Shown here in pieces: positions 8,594 through 18,472 of a stretch of 64,000 bases of DNA. How positions within the stretch are numbered: position 1 is the first letter of the stretch; the number at the start of each line of letters is the position of its first letter. The notes under the pieces were generated by a model. The model was not told the origin of the DNA. It ran no database searches and saw nothing but the letters and a program-made list of their open reading frames with translations. The DNA comes from Streptomyces omiyaensis (GTDB lineage: Bacteria; Actinomycetota; Actinomycetes; Streptomycetales; Streptomycetaceae), in contig NZ_BMVV01000003.1 of the NCBI RefSeq assembly GCF_014650895.1, forward strand, positions 310,001-374,000. The letters run 5' to 3'. A program made the position numbers and the translations under genes.

Positions 8594-8627
8594 GCTCTGG
8601 CGCAGAGTTGGAATTACACTATGCGCA
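8594..8627. promoter_or_regulatory. Overlapping divergent promoters, leaderless on the plus side
   Basis: TACACT at 8615-8620 is a good -10 for the plus strand and places the transcript start at about 8627, exactly an ATG; no ribosome site precedes it. On the minus strand TAGTGT (complement of 8616-8621) is a -10 for the four-TM gene. Only 47 bases separate the two genes and the two -10s overlap, so firing of one should interfere with the other. Visual inference. Confidence 0.5.
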
Positions 8628-9670
8628 TGGTGGACGCACTGCCGCTTGCCGTGGTTCTGACCGCGCTGCCTGTCGAGTATCAAGCCGTCAGAGTCCTGGT
8701 CACCGATACCGAAGACATCTCCCATCCGAGCGGCACCCGTGTGGAAGTCGGGCTCCTGTCCGGCACTCGATGGCGCGTTGCGCTGGTCGAGACCGGGGTG
8801 GGTGCCGGGGTGACGGCCGTGCTCACCGAACGGCTCGTCCAGTGGCTGAGTCCCCGGGCCGTCTTCTTCGTGGGCGTGGCCGGTGGGCTCAAGGACGACA
8901 TCGCCCTCGGCGACGTCGTCGTGGCGACCAAGGTGTACGCCATCCACGGGGGCAAGTACGTGCAGGGGGGCTTCCAGGTCCGGCCGCAGGCGTGGTCGGC
9001 CTCCCACCGCCTGGAGCAGGCTGCCCGGGCCGCTCTGCGCGGCAGTCCGGGCGTGCACTTCAAACCGATCGCCTCGGGAGACGTCGTGATGGCCGACGAA
9101 CTCTCCGAAGTCGCGGCCCTGCTCCGGTCCCACTACAACGACGCGGCAGCCCTGGAGATGGAGGGCGCCGGCCTGGTGGAGGCCGCGCACCTCACGGGCG
9201 GACTGGACGCCTTGGTCGTGCGGGGCATCAGTGACAAGGCCGACCGGAACAAGTCCCTCGTGGACGCGGCGGGATCACACGAGCGGGCGGCCGACAGGGC
9301 GGCCGGCGCCTTGGCCGAGATCGTCGCCCTGCTCGAGTCGGCACCCGGCTCCACGGTGCAGCCGGAGCAGCGTCCCTCTGCTCCGGCGCAGCTCTTCCCC
9401 ATTCTCGAAGGGTGGAGCCTCTCCGACGACCACTACGAGGCCCTGGGAGCGGTGGCCAAGCACGCCGGGCATGCATCCGGCGGCCGGCTGGAGCAGGCCG
9501 CCGTTGTCCGGGTCGTCACCGAGGCGCTCTCCCATCTGCAGGAGGAACGGAGGCAGGAGGTGCTGCGGTCGCTCATCGAACGTCGCTTACTGAGCATGAG
9601 TCCGAGCGGCCGCGTCGAAGTCTCACCGCACGGCATACAGGCCCTCGTCAGGAAGAGGAAGGCTCAATGA
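8627..9670 (+). CDS. Nucleoside-phosphorylase-fold protein (MTA/SAH nucleosidase-like) with C-terminal extension
   Basis: The first 240 residues are a PNP/UDP phosphorylase fold. VVLTALPVEYQAV opens it, FFVGVAGGLKDDIALGDVVVAT is the phosphate/ribose loop, ALEMEGAGLVEAA holds the ribose-binding Met-Glu, and VVRGISDKAD carries the base-contacting Asp. All key residues of MTA/SAH-type nucleosidases are present, so it should cleave an N-glycosidic bond. The last 100 residues form a separate helical, possibly winged-helix domain not found in Pfs/MTAN enzymes. Such extended PNP domains occur as effectors in nucleotide-centred conflict systems. It contains an in-frame TTA codon at 9587-9589, so translation probably needs the bldA tRNA. 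It overlaps the next gene by 4 bases (ATGA). ATG 8621 is an alternative start. Confidence 0.8.
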   Translation: MVDALPLAVVLTALPVEYQAVRVLVTDTEDISHPSGTRVEVGLLSGTRWRVALVETGVGAGVTAVLTERLVQWLSPRAVFFVGVAGGLKDDIALGDVVVATKVYAIHGGKYVQGGFQVRPQAWSASHRLEQAARAALRGSPGVHFKPIASGDVVMADELSEVAALLRSHYNDAAALEMEGAGLVEAAHLTGGLDALVVRGISDKADRNKSLVDAAGSHERAADRAAGALAEIVALLESAPGSTVQPEQRPSAPAQLFPILEGWSLSDDHYEALGAVAKHAGHASGGRLEQAAVVRVVTEALSHLQEERRQEVLRSLIERRLLSMSPSGRVEVSPHGIQALVRKRKAQ

Positions 9671-11115
9671 CCCAGCCGGACCGTGAATTCAGCATCTTCC
9701 GTGCCTTGCAGGAGGCGGGCGAAGGGGTTCTCGACATCCCCAGCCTGTCCGTCCTCCGCTACAAGTCCCCGAGCGTGCTCATCGCCGAGTTCCAGGCGAC
9801 CTGGGGCGTGGAGCCCAAGGCGGTGGCGCTTCCCGTGGCGGAGGCCGACGGCTTCCTGTACGAGGTACAAGGGCTGCGCGGTGTCCCGATGTCCAGCTAC
9901 GCCCAGCCCACCCAGAACCTCCGGGCCTTCGAGGACGTCGTCAAGGTCTTCCTCGGGCTGGGGAAGAACATCATCCTGACTCTCTGCCCCACCATGGGCT
10001 ACATCCCCGGAGAGGGCCTGCAGCTCCGGGACATCAGCGGCGCGAGCTCCCCCCAGCTGTGCTTCGCCAACCCCCGCTCCTCCGAGGTCCTCGGAGCGAT
10101 CCTCGGCACCGGGATCGACATCGTGCGGCGCGTGTCCTCCAAGACCGCCGGCGTCGGCCTCCAGGGAATCGCCATCGACGTCACGGATCTGTGGGGCATG
10201 AGTGGCGAGCTCGGCAGGGTCGAGGCGACCTGCTTCTGCACCAGCTGCACCCAGCACTTCACGGACACCGCCCCGGACCTGCTGAAGCACTTCAGGACGT
10301 TCCCCAACCCGTGGAGCCTGCTGCTGAGGCCCACGGACACCGGGATCGACTACGTGAGCGAGGTGTCCCCGGGGATGACGCCCGAGGAGGTCGTCGGGAT
10401 CGCCCGCCAGCGGAGGTACGTGGAGCAGTTCCCGAACGCGGACCAGAGCGAACTGCTCGAACACGCCACCCTCCTCCTCCGCTACATGCGGAGTCGGCAC
10501 GCCCTGACCATCGGCGCGATCGGCGCCCTCCTCGACTACGCCACCGAGGGCCTCGACGAGACGTACACCCGCATCCTGATCATGGAGGGGGAGACCTACG
10601 GCTGGACGTCCGGCCTGTGGATCGAGGAACTCGACACCGAGTTCGACGACGAGGGGAACCGGAGCTACGACGAGATCTGGTTCAACGTGACGCCCGGCTA
10701 CCTCCCGCAGACCGTTCCCTACCGTGCCTACATGTGGCGCCGGAGCCGTTACACGATCAACAACTTCTTCGATCTGGCGGGAAGCCTCTCCAACGCCTCG
10801 ATGCGGGTGAACACCATGCTCAGCCAGAGGAGCATCGAGGAGTGCAGGCGCATGGTGGCGGACCACTGGCAGCGGGTGCACGGCAGCGCGCTGAGCTCCC
10901 AGGCTGCCCTGGTGATGCTGCCGAAGGACTCCGAGAGGGCGCTGGAGAAGAAGATCCGGCGGGGCTTCGTGGGAGTCGGTCTCGACCGTGAGTTCGGTGA
11001 CCGGTTCAGTGATCAGCTGGCGATCCTGCCCGGCCGGGCGGACACCGCGGCCCGCCCGGTGCCGGACATCGACCTCGCCTCGATCCTCTACCGGCTCCGG
11101 GAGGGCCAGGCCTGA
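9667..11115 (+). CDS. Unrecognised 482-residue protein with CxCxxC motif, partner of nucleosidase
   Basis: No family is recognised with confidence. It is soluble, without signal peptide. Alternating strand/helix stretches (SVLIAEFQ, NIILTLCP, GLQGIAIDVTDLWG) look like a TIM barrel. Cys189, Cys191 and Cys194 in EATCFCTSCTQHF form CxCxxC, with His197 or a later His as a possible fourth zinc ligand. Two fold families have this motif at the end of a barrel strand: tRNA-guanine/DNA transglycosylases (CxCxxC plus His) and uncharacterised glycoside-hydrolase-like proteins. The C-terminal 190 residues are rich in Trp/Tyr and helices. The ATGA overlap shows translational coupling to the nucleosidase. 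Base composition is lower in GC (58% in one sampled line) than core neighbours (about 75%). Confidence 0.6.
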   Translation: MTQPDREFSIFRALQEAGEGVLDIPSLSVLRYKSPSVLIAEFQATWGVEPKAVALPVAEADGFLYEVQGLRGVPMSSYAQPTQNLRAFEDVVKVFLGLGKNIILTLCPTMGYIPGEGLQLRDISGASSPQLCFANPRSSEVLGAILGTGIDIVRRVSSKTAGVGLQGIAIDVTDLWGMSGELGRVEATCFCTSCTQHFTDTAPDLLKHFRTFPNPWSLLLRPTDTGIDYVSEVSPGMTPEEVVGIARQRRYVEQFPNADQSELLEHATLLLRYMRSRHALTIGAIGALLDYATEGLDETYTRILIMEGETYGWTSGLWIEELDTEFDDEGNRSYDEIWFNVTPGYLPQTVPYRAYMWRRSRYTINNFFDLAGSLSNASMRVNTMLSQRSIEECRRMVADHWQRVHGSALSSQAALVMLPKDSERALEKKIRRGFVGVGLDREFGDRFSDQLAILPGRADTAARPVPDIDLASILYRLREGQA

Positions 11116-11130
11116 TTCGCCCGGAGGGGC

Positions 11131-11164
11131 GGAGGGGCGGCCGGTGGCCCTGGCCGTCCCCTCC
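11131..11164. terminator. Terminator between convergent genes
   Basis: Imperfect inverted repeat: GGAGGGGCGGCC at 11131-11142 pairs with GGCCGTCCCCTCC at 11152-11164 with one bulged base. It lies between the 482-residue protein gene and sdaA, which converge. Confidence 0.6.
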
Positions 11165-11178
11165 CGCCACCACCGGCA

Positions 11179-12549
<1,371 letters not shown>

Positions 12550-12622
12550 GGGGAACTCCTTGTGGGGCTAGACGCCGTTGTCTGCCGGGGTGATGCAGAG
12601 AAGCGCACGGGGGCAAAGGGGT

Positions 12623-12660
12623 GGGGCACCGCGCTCACTGTCCAGTGTGCGCGGTGCCCC
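12623..12660 (-). terminator. Terminator between glyA and sdaA
   Basis: Perfect 12-bp stem GGGGCACCGCGC (12623-12634) / GCGCGGTGCCCC (12649-12660). The loop holds a further CACT/AGTG stem, giving a 16-bp hairpin with one T-T mismatch. It should end the gcvT-gcvH-glyA transcript. Confidence 0.75.
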
Positions 12661-12701
12661 GGAGCTTCGTACGAATGAAACCGGAACTAAAGCGTACGAA
12701 A

Positions 12702-13970
12702 TTACTTCAGGCCGGGGTACAGCGGGTGCTTGTCGGCCAGCGCGGTGACGCGGGCCTTCAGCGCCTCGGCCTTGGCCTCGTCGAAGCCCGGCTTCAGGGT
12801 CTCGGCGATGATGTCGGCGACCTCGGTGAAGTCCCCGGCGTCGAAGCCGCGGGTGGCGAGGGCCGGCGTGCCGATGCGCAGGCCGGAGGTGACCATCGGC
12901 GGGCGCGGGTCGTTCGGAACGGCGTTCCGGTTGACCGTGATGCCGACCTCGTGGAGGCGGTCCTCGGCCTGCTGGCCGTCGAGCTCGGAGTCGCGCAGGT
13001 CCACCAGGACCAGGTGCACGTCCGTGCCGCCGGAGAGCACCGAGACGCCGTGCGCCGTGACGTCGTCCCGGACCAGGCGCTCGGCCAGGATCCGGGCGCC
13101 GTCCAGGGTGCGCTGCTGGCGCTCCTTGAACTCCTCCGAGGCCGCGACCTTGAAGGAGACGGCCTTGGCCGCGATCACGTGCTCCAGCGGACCGCCCTGG
13201 AAGCCCGGGAAGACCGAGGAGTTCAGCTTCTTCGCGAACTCCTTCTTCGCCAGGATGATGCCGCCGCGCGGGCCGCCGAGCGTCTTGTGCGTGGTGGAGG
13301 TCACCACGTCCGCGTACGCGACCGGGTTCGGGTGCAGACCGGCCGCGACCAGACCCGCGAAGTGGGCCATGTCGACCCACAGGTAGGCCTCGACCTCGTC
13401 GGCGATCCGGCGGAACTCCGCGAAGTCCAGCTGGCGCGGGTACGCCGACCAGCCGGCGATGATCACCTTCGGGCGGTGCTCCTTGGCGAGGCGCTCGACC
13501 TCGGCCATGTCGACCAGGCCGGCGTCGTCCACGTGGTACGCGACCACGTTGAACTGCTTGCCCGAGAAGTTCAGGCGCATGCCGTGGGTGAGGTGGCCGC
13601 CGTGCGCCAGGTCGAGCCCGAGGATCGTGTCGCCCGGCTGGGCGATCGCGAAGAGCGCGGCCTGGTTGGCGGAGGCGCCGGAGTGCGGCTGCACGTTGGC
13701 GTACTCGGCACCGAACAGGTCCTTGATCCGGTCGATCGCGATCTGCTCGGCCACGTCGACGTGCTCGCAGCCGCCGTAGTAGCGGCGGCCCGGGTAGCCC
13801 TCGGCGTACTTGTTGGTGAGGACGGAGCCCTGGGCCTCCATGACCGCGACCGGAGCGAAGTTCTCCGAGGCGATCATCTCGAGGGTGGACTGCTGGCGGC
13901 GGAGCTCGGCGTCGACGGCGGCGGCGACGTCCGGGTCCAGCTCGTGGAGGGGAGTGTTCAGAAGCGACAT
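12702..13970 (-). CDS. glyA: Serine hydroxymethyltransferase
   Basis: PLP enzyme that interconverts serine and glycine with tetrahydrofolate; the main one-carbon source. The 422-residue length is standard. The PLP lysine sits in [15 protein letters not shown]. Other landmarks are [23 protein letters not shown] near the N-terminus, [12 protein letters not shown] and the substrate region [13 protein letters not shown] (here GGTDVHLVL). ATG 13970 has AGGGA upstream. It follows gcvH by 24 bases, so gcvT-gcvH-glyA read as one operon under the glycine riboswitch: excess glycine is cleaved to methylene-THF, which GlyA uses to turn more glycine into serine. Confidence 0.97.
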   Translation of the reverse strand: MSLLNTPLHELDPDVAAAVDAELRRQQSTLEMIASENFAPVAVMEAQGSVLTNKYAEGYPGRRYYGGCEHVDVAEQIAIDRIKDLFGAEYANVQPHSGASANQAALFAIAQPGDTILGLDLAHGGHLTHGMRLNFSGKQFNVVAYHVDDAGLVDMAEVERLAKEHRPKVIIAGWSAYPRQLDFAEFRRIADEVEAYLWVDMAHFAGLVAAGLHPNPVAYADVVTSTTHKTLGGPRGGIILAKKEFAKKLNSSVFPGFQGGPLEHVIAAKAVSFKVAASEEFKERQQRTLDGARILAERLVRDDVTAHGVSVLSGGTDVHLVLVDLRDSELDGQQAEDRLHEVGITVNRNAVPNDPRPPMVTSGLRIGTPALATRGFDAGDFTEVADIIAETLKPGFDEAKAEALKARVTALADKHPLYPGLK

Positions 13971-13994
13971 GAAGCGATCCCTAGGGGGTCTCGG

Positions 13995-14372
13995 TCAGCC
14001 TGCGGTGAAGGCGGTGTACTCGTCGGCGGTGAGCAGGTCGTCCGGCTCGCCCGTGATGCGCACCTTGAACAGCCAGCCGCCCTCGAAGGGGGCGGAGTTC
14101 ACCAGCGAGGGGTCGTCGACGACGTCCTGGTTCGCCTCGACGATCTCGCCCGTCACCGGGGCGTAGAGGTCGCTGACGGACTTGGTCGACTCCAGCTCGC
14201 CACAGGACTCGCCCGCGGTCACGGTGGAGCCGACCTCGGGGAGCTGCACGTAGACGACGTCACCGAGGGCGTTGGCCGCGTGCTCCGTGATGCCGACCGT
14301 GGCGACGCCGTCCTCGACGGCCGACAGCCACTCGTGCTCCTTGCTGTAGCGAAGCTGCTGGGGGTTGCTCAT
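13995..14372 (-). CDS. gcvH: Glycine cleavage system H protein
   Basis: Small lipoyl carrier of the glycine cleavage system, shuttling the aminomethyl group between P, T and L proteins. 125 residues, standard length. The lipoylated lysine is in [19 protein letters not shown]. Start ATG 14372 ([16 protein letters not shown]) is preceded by AGGAGA with about 8 bases spacing; an in-frame ATG 81 bases further up lacks such a site. It lies 109 bases after gcvT and 24 bases before glyA. No gcvP or lpd gene is in the window, so those subunits are encoded elsewhere. Confidence 0.96.
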   Translation of the reverse strand: MSNPQQLRYSKEHEWLSAVEDGVATVGITEHAANALGDVVYVQLPEVGSTVTAGESCGELESTKSVSDLYAPVTGEIVEANQDVVDDPSLVNSAPFEGGWLFKVRITGEPDDLLTADEYTAFTAG

Positions 14373-14481
14373 GGCCTGATTCTCCTGGATCGGGGGAGTG
14401 CGGATGTACGTGGGTCTTGCGGGGTGAGACGTGTCCTGAGACGAATGCGTCACGTCCGGGACGGGTCCCGGAGGCGCACGC

Positions 14482-15597
14482 CTACTTCCGGCGCTTGTAG
14501 AACGGCAGCGCCACGACCCGGTACGGCTCGTGGGTGCCGCGGATGTCCACCCCTACACCCTCGGTGCCGGGGACGGCGTGCGCCGCGTCGACGTACGCCA
14601 TCGCGATCGGCTCGCCGAGCGTCGGGGAGGGGGCGCCGGAGGTGATCTCGCCGACGACCTCGCCGCCGGAGACGACGGACATGCCGGCGCGCGGGACGCG
14701 GCGGCCCTCGGCGACCAGGCCGACCAGCTTGCGCGGCGGGGCGGTCTCGGCGCGCTCGGCGGCGGCCTCCAGCGCCTTGCGGCCGACGAAGTCGCCCGGC
14801 TTCTCGAACTTGACGACCCGGCCGAGACCGGCGTCGAAGGGGGTGAGGGCGGTGGTCAGCTCGTGCCCGTACAGCGGCATGCCCGCCTCCAGGCGGAGCG
14901 TGTCGCGGCAGGACAGGCCGCAGGGGATGAGGCCGGCGCCCGCGCCCGCCTCGGTCAGCGCGGTCCACACGCCCTCGGCGTGCTCCGGCTTCAGGAAGAG
15001 CTCGAAGCCGTCCTCGCCGGTGTAGCCGGTCCGGGCGATCAGCGCCGGGACGCCGGCGACCGTGCCGGGCAGGCCCGCGTAGTACTTCAGGCCGTCCAGG
15101 TCGGCGTCGGTGAGCTGCTTCAGGATGCCGGGGGACTCCGGGCCCTGCACGGCGATCAGCGCGTAGGCGTCGCGGTCGTCGCGGACCTCGGCGTCGAAGC
15201 CGCCGGAGCGGGCGACGAGCGCGTCCAGGACGACCTGCGCGTTGGAGGCGTTGGCGACGACCATGTACTCGGTCTCGCCGAGGCGGTAGACGATCAGGTC
15301 GTCGAGGATCCCGCCGTCCTCCTGGCAGATCATGGTGTAGCGCGCCCGGCCGTTGCCCACCGTGGAGATGTTGCCGACCAGGGCGAAGTCGAGCAGGTCG
15401 ACCGCCTGCGGGCCGGTGACGGTGATCTCGCCCATGTGGGAGAGGTCGAAGAGGCCGGCCCGGGTGCGCACGGCGTTGTGCTCGTCGCGCTCGCTGCCGT
15501 ACCGCAGCGGCATGTCCCAGCCGGCGAAGTCGGTCATGGTCGCGCCCAGCGAACGATGCAGGGCATCGAGGGCGGTCAGGCGGGGGGTGGTGCTCAT
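14482..15597 (-). CDS. gcvT: Glycine cleavage system aminomethyltransferase (T protein)
   Basis: Tetrahydrofolate-dependent enzyme that releases ammonia and forms 5,10-methylene-THF from the aminomethyl-lipoyl H protein. The 371-residue chain shows [13 protein letters not shown] at the N-terminus, [13 protein letters not shown], the region [20 protein letters not shown] with the catalytic Asp, [12 protein letters not shown], and C-terminal barrel [23 protein letters not shown] 15597 has GGGAG about 9 bases upstream. First gene of the gcvT-gcvH-glyA operon; its 5' leader contains a tandem glycine riboswitch, so it is switched on by glycine. Confidence 0.96.
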   Translation of the reverse strand: MSTTPRLTALDALHRSLGATMTDFAGWDMPLRYGSERDEHNAVRTRAGLFDLSHMGEITVTGPQAVDLLDFALVGNISTVGNGRARYTMICQEDGGILDDLIVYRLGETEYMVVANASNAQVVLDALVARSGGFDAEVRDDRDAYALIAVQGPESPGILKQLTDADLDGLKYYAGLPGTVAGVPALIARTGYTGEDGFELFLKPEHAEGVWTALTEAGAGAGLIPCGLSCRDTLRLEAGMPLYGHELTTALTPFDAGLGRVVKFEKPGDFVGRKALEAAAERAETAPPRKLVGLVAEGRRVPRAGMSVVSGGEVVGEITSGAPSPTLGEPIAMAYVDAAHAVPGTEGVGVDIRGTHEPYRVVALPFYKRRK

Positions 15598-15661
15598 GGA
15601 CGTGACTCCCGGGTCCCGAAGGCGGAAAACATGACAGGCAAGGACGTTCCTCCCCATCTGT

Positions 15662-15862
15662 CATGGAACCTGAGAGGTTCACCGAGAGCATCTCGTCGCC
15701 GGGATCGGCGGGAGGGATCGGCTTGCACCTTGGGTGGGGACACGCCGGGTGTCCCGCTTTTCAGATCTGCCTCATCCACGCGGTACGGGGCCTGAGAGAT
15801 TCAAGGGAGGGTCTTGCTCCTTCGGCGCCCGGACGGCCGAGGCCGGTCCGGAACTCTCCCGC
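15662..15862 (-). promoter_or_regulatory. Tandem glycine riboswitch upstream of gcvT
   Basis: On the minus strand aptamer 1 opens with GGGAGAG (complement of 15854-15860). It has the core GCGCCGAAGGAGCAA (15814-15828) and closes with TCTCTCAGG (15791-15799). Aptamer 2 has CCCAAGGTGCAAG (15722-15734) and CCTCTCAGG (15669-15677). This order of conserved segments in two adjacent copies is the hallmark of the cooperative glycine riboswitch, a known regulator of gcv genes that turns expression on. A region of about 65 bases remains to the gcvT start, where a ribosome-site switch (GATGGGGAGGA) could act. Confidence 0.93.
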
Positions 15863-16031
15863 GCGGATTCGAGCGGCCGGTATGCGGTTGTGGGGCGCTG
15901 CGCGCGCCTGGCGCGCACATCATTGCACGCGGTGTCGGCCCCGCAAATCGCTTGTCTCGGATTACCGATTCTTTACACTTCGTGGGCAAGGGTCTCCTGA
16001 GGTCTTCCGAGACCCGACAGGGGGAGCAGCG

Positions 16032-16694
16032 ATGAGGATCCACCACACCGGCGTCTTCGCCACCGACGCCGCCATACCCGCCCAGCGGGCCCGCGCCAGG
16101 ACCCGGCGCCGCGGGCGCGTCGTGCGGGACCTCCGCGACCGCGGAGGGCGCGGCCCGCGCGCCCTCACCTTCGCCGCCGGCGACGTCGTGGTCGTCTCCG
16201 GGCTCCCCGGCAGCGGCAAGTCCACCCTGCTGCGCCGTGCCGCCGAGGGCCGCGGCATCGACTCGCAGGACGCCCGGGAGCGCTGGGAGGCCCGGATGCC
16301 GCGCTTCCTGCCGTACGCCCTCTACCGCCCGCTGGTCCGCGTCGCGCACTACGCGGGGCTCCGCCGGGCCCTGCGCTCCGGCGCCGGGGTGGTCGTCCAC
16401 GACTGCGGCACCCAGTCCTGGGTCCGCGGCTGGCTCGCCCGCTCCGCCGCCCGCCGCGGCCGGGCCTTCCACCTGGTCCTGCTCGACGTCGACCCGGCCA
16501 CCGCCCGGGACGGACAGCGCGAGCGGGGCCGCGGGGTGTCCTCGTACGCCTTCGCCCGGCACCGGAGGGCCGTCGGCCGGCTCGTCGCCGCGGTCGAGTC
16601 GGGCCGGCTGCCGCGCGGCTGCGCCTCCGCGACCCTGCTCGACCGGGACGCCGCGACGGCGCTGCGCCGGATCGGCTTCCGCGAGCCCGTGTGA
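16032..16694 (+). CDS. P-loop NTPase (predicted kinase-like AAA protein)
   Basis: A 220-residue soluble protein with Walker A VVSGLPGSGKSTLLRRA (about residues 54-70). GAGVVVHDCGTQSW and FHLVLLDVDPATA follow as likely Walker B and base-binding strands, and an Arg-rich lid (RDGQRERGRGVSSYAFARHRR) comes next. The layout is that of small P-loop kinases such as the ATPase/zeta-toxin-like predicted kinases, not an oligomeric AAA machine. ATG 16032 follows GGGGAG. It is divergent from gcvT, sharing the upstream region, but nothing in the sequence ties it to glycine metabolism. Substrate unknown. Confidence 0.75.
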   Translation: MRIHHTGVFATDAAIPAQRARARTRRRGRVVRDLRDRGGRGPRALTFAAGDVVVVSGLPGSGKSTLLRRAAEGRGIDSQDARERWEARMPRFLPYALYRPLVRVAHYAGLRRALRSGAGVVVHDCGTQSWVRGWLARSAARRGRAFHLVLLDVDPATARDGQRERGRGVSSYAFARHRRAVGRLVAAVESGRLPRGCASATLLDRDAATALRRIGFREPV

Positions 16695-16805
16695 CGGCGG
16701 GCCGCCCGCCCGGGTGCGGGTTCTGGTCACGGCCGGGGCGGGGCGGCGTTAGGGTGCTGCGGGGCGGCCGGGACCAGGGCCGTGCGAGAAGGGGACGGAA
16801 CCACC

Positions 16806-17546
16806 GTGGACGTGACGTGGCCGGGCAACGAGCTGGAGGAGGCGCTGGCCGCCGCGCTCGGGGAGCCCGCGGCCGGAGGCCGGCTCATCGAGGTGCTCGG
16901 CCGCAGCCAGGTCTGGGTCCCGCTGCCCAACGGCGGCGGACCCGACAGTCCGGACCTGGACCTCGCCACCCTGGAGATCGGCGGCGCCGCCTACGTCCCC
17001 GTCTTCAGCTCGCAGGCGCAGTTCCTCGCCTGCGTCGGGGACCACATGTCCTTCACCGTCGCCCCCGCCCGTGACTTCGCCCGCGGCCTGCCCCCGCAGC
17101 TCGGCATCGCGGTGAACCCCGGCGGCGTCGTCGGCGTCCCGCTGCCCCCGCCCGCCGTCGCCGAGCTCTGCCGGGTCGGCCGCACCGCCCTCGACGGGCC
17201 CGCGAGCGGCGGCCGGGTCCGGCTCTTCGAGCCGGACTGGCAGGACGACCCGGTCGACTTCCTCGCCGCCGCCTCCGCCGAGTTCGAGGCCACCGGCGTC
17301 GTCGCCACCGCCCGCCGCACCCTCGCCAGCGTCGAGGGCACCGAACCGGCCCTCTTCATCGGCGTCCAGCTCGTCGGCTGGGACGGCGTCGACCGCAACG
17401 CCCCGCTGGACGCCCTCGGGCGCGCCCTCGGGCGCGTCGAGGTCGCCTGGCCGGTCAACCTGATCCTGCTCGACATGGCCGCCGACCCGGTCGGCGACTG
17501 GATGCTGGAGCGGGTGCGCCCCTTCTACCAGCGCGCCACCGGGTGA
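16806..17546 (+). CDS. SseB family protein (enhanced serine sensitivity protein)
   Basis: A 246-residue cytoplasmic protein with an SseB N-terminal domain: LEEALAAALGEPAAGGRLIEVLGRSQVWVPLP, then YVPVFSSQAQFLACVG and LGIAVNPGGVVGVPLPP. The C-terminal SseB domain ends WMLERVRPFYQR. In E. coli, sseB in extra copies heightens serine sensitivity, but its molecular role is unclear. I chose GTG 16806 (VDVTWPGNE), with AGAAGGGGACGG about 7 bases upstream; GTG 16782 would place that site inside the gene. It is followed 80 bases later by a second SseB-type gene, and lies near sdaA/glyA, which is suggestive. Confidence 0.85.
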   Translation: MDVTWPGNELEEALAAALGEPAAGGRLIEVLGRSQVWVPLPNGGGPDSPDLDLATLEIGGAAYVPVFSSQAQFLACVGDHMSFTVAPARDFARGLPPQLGIAVNPGGVVGVPLPPPAVAELCRVGRTALDGPASGGRVRLFEPDWQDDPVDFLAAASAEFEATGVVATARRTLASVEGTEPALFIGVQLVGWDGVDRNAPLDALGRALGRVEVAWPVNLILLDMAADPVGDWMLERVRPFYQRATG

Positions 17547-17625
17547 CCCCGGCCCTGTCTAAGCTGGACCGACCGAGACCGAACCACCGAACCGAGCCGT
17601 ACGAGACAGAGGGGCGGGACCCAGG

Positions 17626-18414
17626 GTGAGCGCGTCAGGCGCGACCGGACAGGTCGAGCACATGCTGCGCCAGGTGGCGCCCGGACGCTACGACGCGTAC
17701 GAGGGCCTGCTGCACGCCCTGGCCGACGGCGAGCTGTACATGCTGCTCTGGCAGGGCGGTCCGGGCTCGCCGGACGCCCAGTACGGCAACATGGAGGTCG
17801 ACGGGCACGGCTACGCCCCCTGCGTCACCTCCGCCGGCGAGCTGGCCGCCTCCGGCTGGCACCGCGCCCACGAGCGCGTCACCGGCCGCGAGATCGCCCG
17901 CGCCCTCTACCCCGAGCGGTGGGGCGTCTGGCTCAACCCGCACGCCCCCGGCGGCGGCGTCGGCATCCCCTGGGCCGACCTGCGACGGATCGCCACCGGC
18001 CTCGACCGGATGCCCGCCGGTCCGCTCCGGGTCTCCGAACCCGCCCTGGAGATCCCGCAGTTCTACGCCCAGCTCACCCAGAACGCGCACCGCACCCCGG
18101 CCGTCCGCTCGCTCCGCCGCGGCTGGGTGCAGCCCTCCCTGGGGACCCCGTACCTGGTCATCGGTCTGGACCTGTACGACGGTTCGGCGGCGGCCGTCGA
18201 CGAGGTGCGGGCGATGATGCGCCAGTCCATCGGCACGGTGCCCGACGGGCTGCCCGTCTCGACGGTCGCGCTCTCCGACGCCTACGACCCGGTGGCGCTC
18301 TGGCTGAAGGCCCACGCCCGGCCCTTCTACGACCGCGAGGCGCACGGAGCCCCGTCCCAGCATGCGGGATCCCACCGTCCGGGATACGGCTACCCGCCCG
18401 CGCGGCACGGCTGA
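17626..18414 (+). CDS. SseB family protein, second copy
   Basis: A 262-residue divergent relative of the gene before it. The N-terminal SseB domain includes YEGLLHALADGELYMLLWQG, GYAPCVTSAGELAASG and WGVWLNPHAPGGGVGIPWADL. The C-terminal domain has TPYLVIGLDLYDG and ends LWLKAHARPFYDRE, parallel to the ending of the first copy. The last 25 residues (SQHAGSHRPGYGYPPARHG) are a disordered tail. GTG 17626 follows GAGGGGCGGG. The pair is probably co-transcribed and ends at a strong terminator. Function unknown; the paired arrangement suggests a heterodimer. Confidence 0.8.
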   Translation: MSASGATGQVEHMLRQVAPGRYDAYEGLLHALADGELYMLLWQGGPGSPDAQYGNMEVDGHGYAPCVTSAGELAASGWHRAHERVTGREIARALYPERWGVWLNPHAPGGGVGIPWADLRRIATGLDRMPAGPLRVSEPALEIPQFYAQLTQNAHRTPAVRSLRRGWVQPSLGTPYLVIGLDLYDGSAAAVDEVRAMMRQSIGTVPDGLPVSTVALSDAYDPVALWLKAHARPFYDREAHGAPSQHAGSHRPGYGYPPARHG

Positions 18415-18433
18415 CGCCACTCCTGTCCCTTTT

Positions 18434-18472
18434 CCCCGCTCTGGCCGAAATGGCTTGCCAGGGCGGGGTTTT
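18434..18472 (+). terminator. Terminator with T-run after SseB pair
   Basis: CCCCGCTCTGGC (18434-18445) pairs with GCCAGGGCGGGG (18457-18468), 12 positions with one G-T wobble, followed by TTTT. A factor-independent terminator of classical form. Confidence 0.8.

Noticed and set aside
9667..11115. Radical SAM enzyme call for the CxCxxC protein
   Set aside because: Radical SAM enzymes need CxxxCxxC near a first barrel strand; the spacing here is CxCxxC and lies mid-protein.
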